A stretch of DNA of 64,000 nt, from positions 1,364,001 through 1,428,000 of the forward strand of contig OZ345361.1 in assembly GCA_977006965.1 (NCBI GenBank), in the 5' to 3' direction. Below are positions 30,132 through 38,344 of this stretch, one piece after another. The translations under genes were made by a program, and so were the position numbers. The stretch comes from Phymatolithon calcareum. Lineage: Eukaryota; Rhodophyta; Florideophyceae; Hapalidiales. Position 1 is the stretch's first letter. Each line of letters opens with the position of its first letter. The notes under the pieces were generated by a model. The model worked only from the letters and a program-made list of their open reading frames with translations, ran no database searches and was not told the origin of the DNA.

Positions 30132-30254
30132 GTACTACTGTATACTGTAGAAGACAACACGTGGCATATTCAAAATTTAAAAAAGGCGCATCTGCTTTCG
30201 CCCTCCTTACAGCATGTCCTGTTCTCGCTCTGCTTACCGGACGACAGAGCTCCC

Positions 30255-31991
30255 ATGGCGGAGCAACAGCTGATCGATGCCGAAGGTGAGTTCACCGGCT
30301 CGCTCTACGTCCCCCCGGCAGCGGCGACATCGCGCCGCTATGGCGTGGTTGCGGTGATCGGCTGTCAGTCCGGCGGCAAGTCCACACTGCTCAACGCTGC
30401 ATTCGGGACGCATTTCCCAGTGCTCGATGCGGCCGTGTCGGGTCGCCGAAGGACGACGCTCGGAGTATGGGGCGCAGTCGCTGCACCTGCTGCGAACACC
30501 GCGCCGCTTGTCGTGCTCGACATTGAGGGCGCCGACAGTCGCGAGCGCGGGGACGGCGCACGCGCCTTTGAATCGCGCACTGCACTTTTGGCGCTCGCAC
30601 TGTCCGACGTGGTTGTCGTCAACATGTGGGCACATGACGTTGGCCGCTACTCCGCTGCTAATTACGACCTTTTCGAAACAGTGTTTGCGCATGCTGCTCG
30701 ACTGCGTTCCGGTGGCGCGCTGCGTCGTCGTGTTCGCGTCCTCGTCGCCGTAAGAGATCATGATGCGCATGCTCCACTAGACCAGATTAAACGCGTTCTG
30801 CTCGGCGATCTGTCGGCTATTTGGGACGCGTTGCACATCCGCGGTGTGGCGTTTAATGAGCTGTTTGAGTTTGAATTTGCGGCATTGCCACATATGAAGT
30901 ATGCTGCGGAAGAATTTGCAGTTGCTGTGGCTGCACTTGCAGAGGATGTCCGCGAACTGGTCGATCCGGGTGAAGTGGATGAGAAGGAGGTACCGCTCTC
31001 GGCATTTGAGGCGCTTTCAGGTGCTGTGTGGGCGGAGGTACGCAAGGCTACTGGTGGTGCGCGCGGGGGCGCTTGTGCGCTTGATTTGCCGAAACATGCT
31101 GCGCTTGCGTCGCACTTTCAGGTTGGTCGAATTTTGCAGAGAGTACTTGGTGGACCTGTCTCTGTCGCCGTTGATGCACTGCGCGAGGAAATTGAATCGG
31201 AGTGGCGCACACCGGTTCATAATTTTGATGTACATGTGGCAAGTCTTGTCGAAAACGCGCTCAAGGAGTTTGACGAAGCTGCAGCACCGTTCTCTGCTTC
31301 CCCAACCGGTGCCCCAGCAGTGGAGGCGCGACGGAACGAGGTTGGTGCCGCACTCCTGTCACGTGTCAATGATCTGCGAGAGAGGTACTTGTGGGTTTGC
31401 AGGGAGAGTTCGCTGGCGGCGTTTGAGGATGACTTTCGACCGATGCTGGGCGGTACTGCCGGCTTTGCTCGCGCATCGCGACGATTGGTGAAGGAGTATG
31501 TCGATAAATATCGGCTACTCTTGGAATCTGCGCGCTATCCTACAGCTCTTCTGCCTTTTCTGGATGAACAAGAAGCGGCTGCAGAGGAACTGCTGGATGA
31601 TATTGCCGGAAGCGACCCTGCGTCGGACGGCGTTGGTGGGAATGACATGGATGGGCCATTGCTGGTGGCACCGGATGAGGGGCCGAGCTCGACGTTTGCC
31701 GCGTTGGCTGCACTGGACGAAGATAGCGATAATGAAGATGGGGATGAGTTTGCGCTGGAACGATTTGCAAAGGATATCAATCGCATGGTGGAAGAAAGGA
31801 AGCGGTTGGGTGAACTCATGCTCCCTGCCGCTCTTGGTATAACGCAGAAGCAGCCACCGTGGTGGAAGGGAATTCTCATTCGTGGAGCTATTTTGTTGAT
31901 CAATTATTTGCAAGCGAGTCAGGGACATCGTGCAGCGCTCAAGTTGCAGCGACAGCATGAGAAGGAGTTTCCACCCACGCCGACGTTTTAG
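30255..31991 (+). CDS. SEY1: SEY1/RHD3-family dynamin-like GTPase
   Basis: 578 residues. Family role: homotypic fusion of ER tubules (Sey1 in yeast, RHD3 in plants, functional analogue of atlastin). Seen: G1 GCQSGGKST (36-44), switch-region RRRTTLGVW near 64-72, G3 DIEGAD (89-94), the family signature NMWAHDVGRYSAAN near 123-136, and G4 RDHD (167-170). A helical-bundle region follows with acidic stretches near 470-500, and a hydrophobic segment WWKGILIRGAILLINYLQ occurs near residue 535. Typical members are about 750-850 residues with two membrane segments and a cytosolic tail; this one is shorter and shows only one clear hydrophobic segment, perhaps a re-entrant hairpin. The start is 123 bp after the copia 3' LTR. 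No intron signal that would restore a longer end was evident. Confidence 0.9.
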   Translation: MAEQQLIDAEGEFTGSLYVPPAAATSRRYGVVAVIGCQSGGKSTLLNAAFGTHFPVLDAAVSGRRRTTLGVWGAVAAPAANTAPLVVLDIEGADSRERGDGARAFESRTALLALALSDVVVVNMWAHDVGRYSAANYDLFETVFAHAARLRSGGALRRRVRVLVAVRDHDAHAPLDQIKRVLLGDLSAIWDALHIRGVAFNELFEFEFAALPHMKYAAEEFAVAVAALAEDVRELVDPGEVDEKEVPLSAFEALSGAVWAEVRKATGGARGGACALDLPKHAALASHFQVGRILQRVLGGPVSVAVDALREEIESEWRTPVHNFDVHVASLVENALKEFDEAAAPFSASPTGAPAVEARRNEVGAALLSRVNDLRERYLWVCRESSLAAFEDDFRPMLGGTAGFARASRRLVKEYVDKYRLLLESARYPTALLPFLDEQEAAAEELLDDIAGSDPASDGVGGNDMDGPLLVAPDEGPSSTFAALAALDEDSDNEDGDEFALERFAKDINRMVEERKRLGELMLPAALGITQKQPPWWKGILIRGAILLINYLQASQGHRAALKLQRQHEKEFPPTPTF

Positions 31992-33138
31992 TTCTGTTTG
32001 TTTGGAAGTGGGATATAATACACCTCTACGCCCAGACGACTTCCTGTCTAACTTTACAAATTTAGGAATACCTGGTAAAAACAAAAAAGAGCTCGGCTGG
32101 CTTCTGTGTAGAGAAGCTTTACGTCAACATCCCTGTGCTGCGCACGAGCAGCGCCAGTGCCTGGTGAATTCGGGCTCCCATCCATGTTTCCAAAGCGTTT
32201 GCGCGTACGGCGTTCGGTGGCTGCTGCTGCAAAGGAGATTTACCGCACGGGTACGAGCGAGGACAATATGTAGTTTTTCCCCTCTGAGGCAGCTCACTCA
32301 GCTAGATGGATTGGTCGACTTTTCTGAAATTTGACAAAGTTTGTAGGACGCCAACCGTTTATAGGGGCACTGTCGGACAGGACCATGTGGCCGTTGGCAG
32401 AACCCAGCCAAGCCGCTCGAGTTACAATTCTCTTCAACATGGAGCGTTCAATCCGGAGCGGGTAAGAACCGTAGTTCTCGATGCAAATTACAAAGGGATC
32501 GAAACCACAGGGCAGCATTATGTTTCATTTCAAGGTCGCTGTTTCTACACTGTACAGTACGACAGCGGGAAAAGGAGTCCCGCTTGTTCGCCAGCTGAAG
32601 CGTGTCAAAAATGCAGATTTCTCCAATCCGTCTTCATGCTTCCGATAGTGTGACCATGCCCAGGTTTTGTCTTCTGAGGACTCTGTGAACACCCACGTTT
32701 CAGTAAATGTTCTGGCTATGTTTGAAAGATCTTCCGGTGGCCAAGTGCTGCATTGTGCAGAGCTGTGATAAACATTGTGGGCCTCCAAAAACTGTGGAAA
32801 TCATGGGAACATCATACTGAGCCGTGTTGCATAACCCTGCGTGTACAACTTGTAGAATTGTTGCTGCATTGCTTAGGGTTGTCACTCAGAGCGGTTAAGA
32901 TGCGGGGAGGAAGTACAGTACATTCGTAAAAGACTATTGGCAATACGCATGACATGCTCAACAAATTTCAATCTAAGGGCAAGTCGATGATTATGCCTTT
33001 GGGGACTTTTGTGGAATCTCAGATAAAATCCTCGGTTCAGGTAATCTAATTTAGGCATTAATGCTTGCTTGCTTGCTTGCTTGTTGGGATACAATGCATT
33101 CTACCGGGCCTATCGAATGCTCTCCATTGCTGACATGA
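31992..33138. other. Intergenic 1.1 kb; short tandem TGCT repeat
   Basis: No conserved gene. A (TGCT)n microsatellite of about five units lies at 33062-33083. ORF 32306-32653 has no recognisable features. Confidence 0.5.
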
Positions 33139-33621
33139 CTACTCCATTCCTTCCTCCGCCAGCTGTATAACGCCATCCTCAATTTCCGTGGCGTCAGAAG
33201 TATGCTGTATCACAAGGAACCGGGCGGGCGCGCCACGGAACTCACCAAGTAACGTGAGGGCTGCCCAGACCGACCGGTACTGATCTCCGGGCACACGAAG
33301 CAACCCGACAAGAGCAGCAGAGGTGGTATCCGGTGCAACGTGTATAACTTCAGGTGCAAAGCGTGCAGATCCCACCGTGCCATATGCCTCGTTCAAAGCT
33401 TGTGTGACAGCAGCACGAAACTGACTTTCCCCAGGCGCTAATCCAGTGAACTCGACTTGGAGAAACATTGGCGTTTCGTCGGCCTTGGCAGCGCGTGAGC
33501 CTGCCCGCGTGCGCTGCAAGCCGCCTCCGCTTCGAGCACTTCGCCCTATCCCACCCATTCGACCAACGCTCAGACCCACTGTGCATTCAAGTGTGGAGTC
33601 CGAGGAGATTAAGCGTGACAC
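33139..33621 (-). CDS. RNase P/MRP subunit, RPP14/POP5 family
   Basis: 160 residues. RPP14 and POP5 are small proteins of RNase P and RNase MRP, which process tRNA 5' ends and pre-rRNA in the nucleus. Residues ~52-145 match the family fold in order: MFLQVEFTGL, FRAAVTQALNEAYGTVGSAR, then AALVGLLRVPGDQYRSVWAA, LTLLGEFRGAPARFLVIQHT. The LTLLG stretch followed by a basic FRVIQ-like strand is closer to RPP14 than to POP5. The first ~50 residues are Gly/Arg-rich without family similarity; an alternative start is the internal ATG at residue 52 (33468). No other subunit gene is nearby. Confidence 0.78.
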   Translation of the reverse strand: MSRLISSDSTLECTVGLSVGRMGGIGRSARSGGGLQRTRAGSRAAKADETPMFLQVEFTGLAPGESQFRAAVTQALNEAYGTVGSARFAPEVIHVAPDTTSAALVGLLRVPGDQYRSVWAALTLLGEFRGAPARFLVIQHTSDATEIEDGVIQLAEEGME

Positions 33622-34093
33622 GGCGTTTATGAATTACAACAGCAAACGTGGGGGGGATCACGTGTTGCAACGCTATGATATATATATCATGAGGAAACAT
33701 GCAATCATTGTTCTGCTTGAAGAATGGAAATCTATTTCAATTCATTGTTCTATGTGAACTATAGTTTATGGGAATCTATTTCCGTTCTCGAGTGCCAGTT
33801 TACGCATTTTTATTGATTATAAAGTTGAAAATGGAAAAATGAAATATTTTGCCAGCTTTCCTAACTGATGTCAGATTCAAAGTAATTACGGATCATAATT
33901 AAAATGGTGACTATGTAGTGTGTAATTACTTGATATACACGTGGCGGCTGGAACCCTCACATTCCAGCGAGCTGATGTGGCTACAAAACCGGCCAATACT
34001 AGACTTGCACTTTAGCCAGCCAGGAGGCCATGGGCTAGTCAAAGACGTACAGCGATCTGCGATAATCCGCAGTCGCCGCCCTCCAGTCTTACT

Positions 34094-35330
34094 ATGTCGA
34101 TACTCCGCCCTGATGCCTCCGTGAACGGGCTGCCATACAGCTCAGCTAAGCAGGCGCCCTCAGGCTTCACGCTGGGGGAACACATCACGGACGATGATCC
34201 ACTGGACGGCAAGAATGGCGGCGTGCCGCGCATGCTAGGACCGATGGGTCGCCACTTTGAGCCGTACCGGAACAATGGTGGAACTGTGGTCGCCGTCTCA
34301 GGAAAGGACTACAGCATTGTCGCAAGTGACACGCGCTATGGCCAGGGTTATTCTGTTCCTGCGCGATACGTCAGCCGTTGCATCAAGCTGAACGACAACG
34401 TTGTTCTTGCAAGCGGCGGAATGCAAACGGACATTGCCACTTTGCACAAGGTCTTGAAAATTCGTCTTGTGCAGTATAAGCATACACACAAGAAGGACAT
34501 GAGCCTCACCGCAGTGTCACAGATGCTTAGTACCATCTTATATTACCGCAGATTCCAGCCGTACTATACTTTCAATGTACTTGGTGGCCTGGACGAGAAG
34601 GGTACGTTTTTCGATTTTTTTAGCGCTGGCGATTCTGTGAGGATTACGTTACCTGCATTGTCAGATTGAGAATGATCGAGGAAATGACGCCGTAGCTTTG
34701 CGGAGCTGAGATTCTGCGATTGTGAATGAATGAATTCATTTGTGATGAGAACATGTACTAACATGAGCCCGTTCTATGTGGATGCTTTTCGTATTGCGAT
34801 TGACCCTCGCTGTCACTGGCTTGGGTTCATTTCACACCAGGTAAGCTATTTCAGATCCCGGGGATCATCTGATGTGTCCATGATGAAACTCCAATCTTCT
34901 TTCCTCTGAAAAATAGTGATCGACATTTTTTTTCGGGCCGCCGCCCGATTCTGAAGACACGAATATCCCTCTCGTGGATGAGCACTTAAAACTTCGACTA
35001 ACTTGATTGATTCTTTTGTCTGTTTATGCAGGTGATGGATGGTGTTATGGATATGACGCTATTGGCTCTCATGAACGTGTCCGTGCTGTGTGCAGTGGTA
35101 CCGGACAGAGTCTCTTGCAACCAGTTCTCGATAATCAGGTCGAGTTCCGGCAGACTGCTCCCGAGGCAAAGCCCGCTGAAGAGCTTGCCCTTGAGCCTTG
35201 TCTGGAGCTGGTGAAAGATGCCTTCACATCGGCTGGAGAGCGTGATATCTATACGGGAGACACCCTCGAACTCTTCAAAATCACTAAAAGCGGTGTGGAG
35301 ATGGAGACTTTCGAACTCAAGAAAGACTAG
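34094..35330 (+). CDS. PSMB1: 20S proteasome subunit beta type-1 (beta6), two exons
   Basis: Exon 1 is 34094-34601 and exon 2 is 35032-35330, joined in phase to give 268 residues. PSMB1 is the non-catalytic beta6 subunit of the 20S core. Seen: an N-terminal extension of ~60 residues, then GGTVVAVSGKDYSIVASDTR, GYSVPARYVSR and YYRRFQPYYTFNVLGGLDE in exon 1. Exon 2 continues GDGWCYGYDAIGSHERVRA, with LLQPVLDNQV, LVKDAFTSAGERDIYTGD and a KKD end, all family hallmarks. Reading straight on past the donor gives a stop in the intron, so splicing is needed. Confidence 0.96.
34602..35031 (+). other. Intron of PSMB1 (430 bp)
   Basis: Donor GTACGT, acceptor TTTATGCAG, with CGACTAAC as a likely branch site near 34996. 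Position fixed by the protein match on both sides. Confidence 0.93.
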
Positions 35331-36197
35331 GTGTATGCTTTAGTAGTGGTCTTATGTAAACGTGCAAAATGATGTTCTGCTGACGTGCGGCGTTGTGGAC
35401 TAATGCTCTGAAGTGTACTCAAGTCCTAAGATAAGTGAAGTCCAATGAGCGATTGCCAGCTCGTCATAAACTCCGTGCATGTCAAGAGGAAGCGATGCAA
35501 ATTGTGGGCGTTGCGGCAATAGAGTTTGCACTTGAGAACACTATGCAAAATTTGCCACGTCTGCTCTACCACAGCCCACGCTCGAAAATTCTCTGCATTG
35601 CGCTGTTCAGCGAAGCTTGTCTGAAACTCTGCCTAATTGACAAAAATATATATCACAATCGTTCGTACATCATCATAAGTTGGGATTCACAACTTTCCTT
35701 AGCTCCTCGGACAGTTAGCTTGAGGGAAGATTTATACCCATTTCGTTCGATGCTTGCTGTGCAAACGCATTTGATTCCGTTTATAGACGGATATGAGATG
35801 CGGTCAACTGGCAAAACTTGTCATGCCTCTTTGGGTCACGATGATAAACTTTATGTACCGGCGACGACGACAGTAATGCATTAGAGAGAAGACAGGGCTG
35901 CTCGTCGAAGACGATTAGGCCCTGAACAGCGGAACAAATTGTCCACATATTACAATCCTTGTCTCACACTTGTTCCACGAAACACAGTTCGGGCCGACAC
36001 AGCCGTTCTATACTAGGCACGCTTACGCCAGAGATGGGACGGAAAAGACAGCCTTAAATTATCCGTCGAACCGTAAAAATATAGGAATCCTCGAAGTAAT
36101 GAAAACGTATACTCCTGCGTGTGCCGCGGTATCGGCCACGATGTATCACCAATCAAAAGGAGCAAGCTTCCAGTGCCTAGTTAACTGGGAAGATCAG
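35331..36197. other. Intergenic; nothing recognised
   Basis: An ORF of 149 codons (35435-35884, plus) has no recognisable domain and ordinary composition; I do not call it a gene. Confidence 0.45.
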
Positions 36198-37769
36198 TCA
36201 TGTACTCTCATGGAAAGATAGGGCGGTCTGCTGTACAATTGGCGGGTCGGTGGGCAACACACTCAGTCCAGTTGCGGAGAAGCGAGCCATGACATCGCGA
36301 TGAAAGTGGGAGAATCGCCACCACTCGGTCCTGCCACGGTCTCCACGCGCGCGACGGATGCGCACGAGCGTGCTTGGAGAATTCATCTCACTCTCCACCA
36401 AGAGGACAAGATGCATTTCCTCACTCGAACTTAGCTTACGTATGCAACGAAGCTTATGTTCTCCGGGCCGACGCCAAACCTGGAAGCCACGCAATTTCGC
36501 AAATCGTGCCAGCTCCGCAAGCGCCTGCTCCGGTGTGAGCAACGTTGCAAACTCAAGGTATGGACCGCCACCACCACTACTACTTGGCATCTTCATGCCC
36601 CCTTTGCCAGAATGTCCACCTTTTTGTGTACCGTCGTTACCGGGAAGACGTCCACTTTTGGAATTTGTCTCATTCGCTGGGACGTACAGGTCAGGTTGAG
36701 AACGTTTTCTGAAGCGCGCTCCGAGCTGTGAGAATAACCTCCACGGCCGACGCTGACGGCCACTGCTACCGGAAGATGATGGCGGGACATGGAAGGTACT
36801 ATGCGCCGCGACAGCCGGACCAGAGGAACCTGTACCTGATCCTCGACCGTCCTCGGAACTGCGATATGGCTCAGTGAGTTCGTATTCCACATCACGCCAA
36901 TTCTTGTTGAGATCGTCCTCCGTTGGAGGCACCAGTTGGTTATCAGGAAACGGACGAGGGGGCTTTATCGGATCCTCAGCCTCATCAGCAAATTTGAACT
37001 TTGAAGAAAATCCATTATATTCCGGTTTCCCAAAGAGAGCAGGATCCGAATCATCGCGCGCTCTTAATGCAGCGAGACGAGCAATATCCCCACGTAAATC
37101 CGGGGTGGAGGAGGAGCGTTTGGTGCTCGCAACCCAAGCGAGTCGATCCTCTTCATCCGTAGCGCTGCTAGCAAGGGCAGAAGACGACAATTTTGACGGC
37201 GAGAGTTGCCGACCTTCGGACCGTATGGACGGGACTCGATCAGGAAGTCGAGGAGAGTGCTGCAGAGGCACCGGAGTACTGTTCCCAAGTTGGTCCAATA
37301 GTTGGTGCTGTTGCTGAGCAAAAGCAAGAACGTCTGATGAGGACCTTATTGCGTCACTTGCTACACCGCCATTACGACGCGACGCGTAATTCGAACGTTT
37401 GACACGAGGACGTGCTGACGAACGGACGGCCGCGACAAGGGAGGCAAGTTGCTCGGCATCGAGGTCCGCATCTAGAGTGACGGAAAACTCAACCAGGCCG
37501 TCATCGTGCACTTGAATTCGCATTTCGTCCGCCGGAGCGCTCGAAGTTCGCCCACGACGTGCGCTGCGCGGCGGCGGGCTAGAGGAACGGGATCTAGAGG
37601 CGGAGGAAAGTGCAAGTGGAGACCCGCCGTCGTTGCGTGGGCGGTCTTGCATCTCGCGGCACGGAGGGGACGGGAGGGCACAGGGAGGAGTCGAGTGGGT
37701 TGGCGCGTACGGCGGAGGAGCGGTTGTACCCGACGGAAAGAGAGTGGATGTCATCACGGGATGAGGCAC
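36198..37769 (-). CDS. Ser/Pro-rich protein with a C-terminal KA1-like domain
   Basis: 523 residues. Residues 1-~400 are mostly disordered, rich in Ser, Pro, Gly and Arg, with short ordered-looking pieces (MRIQVHDDGLVEFSVTLD; KNWRDVEYELTEPY). The last ~110 residues look like a kinase-associated KA1 fold: LTPEQALAELARFAKLRGFQ, then EHKLRCIRKL, MHLVLLVESEM, and a basic RIRRARGDRGRTEWWRFSHF, where KA1 domains have a conserved R-x-x-G-D before a tryptophan/leucine-rich helix. KA1 domains bind acidic membrane lipids or inhibit their kinase, but no kinase domain is present here. Domain call is by eye. The gene call is supported by one long frame without stops and coherent composition. Confidence 0.65.
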   Translation of the reverse strand: MPHPVMTSTLFPSGTTAPPPYAPTHSTPPCALPSPPCREMQDRPRNDGGSPLALSSASRSRSSSPPPRSARRGRTSSAPADEMRIQVHDDGLVEFSVTLDADLDAEQLASLVAAVRSSARPRVKRSNYASRRNGGVASDAIRSSSDVLAFAQQQHQLLDQLGNSTPVPLQHSPRLPDRVPSIRSEGRQLSPSKLSSSALASSATDEEDRLAWVASTKRSSSTPDLRGDIARLAALRARDDSDPALFGKPEYNGFSSKFKFADEAEDPIKPPRPFPDNQLVPPTEDDLNKNWRDVEYELTEPYRSSEDGRGSGTGSSGPAVAAHSTFHVPPSSSGSSGRQRRPWRLFSQLGARFRKRSQPDLYVPANETNSKSGRLPGNDGTQKGGHSGKGGMKMPSSSGGGGPYLEFATLLTPEQALAELARFAKLRGFQVWRRPGEHKLRCIRKLSSSEEMHLVLLVESEMNSPSTLVRIRRARGDRGRTEWWRFSHFHRDVMARFSATGLSVLPTDPPIVQQTALSFHEST

Positions 37770-38344
37770 GAGAGCCGGCCTGCTTTTAGGCGCAGGCGGC
37801 TAGACTTGTTTTTCGTCTTGGTGTTACTTAAGTTACGGACGCAATGGAAAGGGGGCGGCATCGGATATGCTTGGGGGGCTCTGGTTTGAAACCAGCAGGG
37901 CAAAGGGTGGCGTGATCGATAGCGTCACGCTTGTGTAATTATCAAGACACGTGGACAAGTCCATCTTTCTGGGTCGCCGACTCCGCTGGGTGGACGTATC
38001 ATCACTGTCGTTTTTTGATTTCATACCCCAAAGCGGGATCACTGTCAACACCACAGAACTGAGTAGTAATAAAAGAGGAATTATTCTAGCGGACTCGTCG
38101 ACGAGTCCGAGCTCATCAAAAAATTAAGAATATCGCCCAGCTAGGGTTTTCCAGTACGGTACAGTAGAAACTCTTCGAAGCTGCCTTCATACTTCAACTG
38201 CCAGACCATCGGTACATTCTCTTTTTCGTATTGAGCTGTGGATTGCTGGGGCCATTTTACAGATGTGTAATGAGTGACAGTTACTGTCATCGAAGTCCCC
38301 ACTTCCGAGGTTCGGCGAGGAAGGGCGCTTTTCGCAAATCGCCC
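37770..38344. other. Intergenic; 20-bp perfect palindrome at 38090-38109
   Basis: No gene. CGGACTCGTCGACGAGTCCG is a perfect palindrome between the 5' end of the KA1-like gene and the 3' end of the helicase gene; it could be part of a terminator-like hairpin for the minus-strand transcript. Confidence 0.5.

Noticed and set aside
38090-38109. 20-bp palindrome considered as a ribozyme or terminator
   Set aside because: No hammerhead core bases are present around it, and eukaryotic Pol II genes do not use such terminators; kept only as a palindrome.
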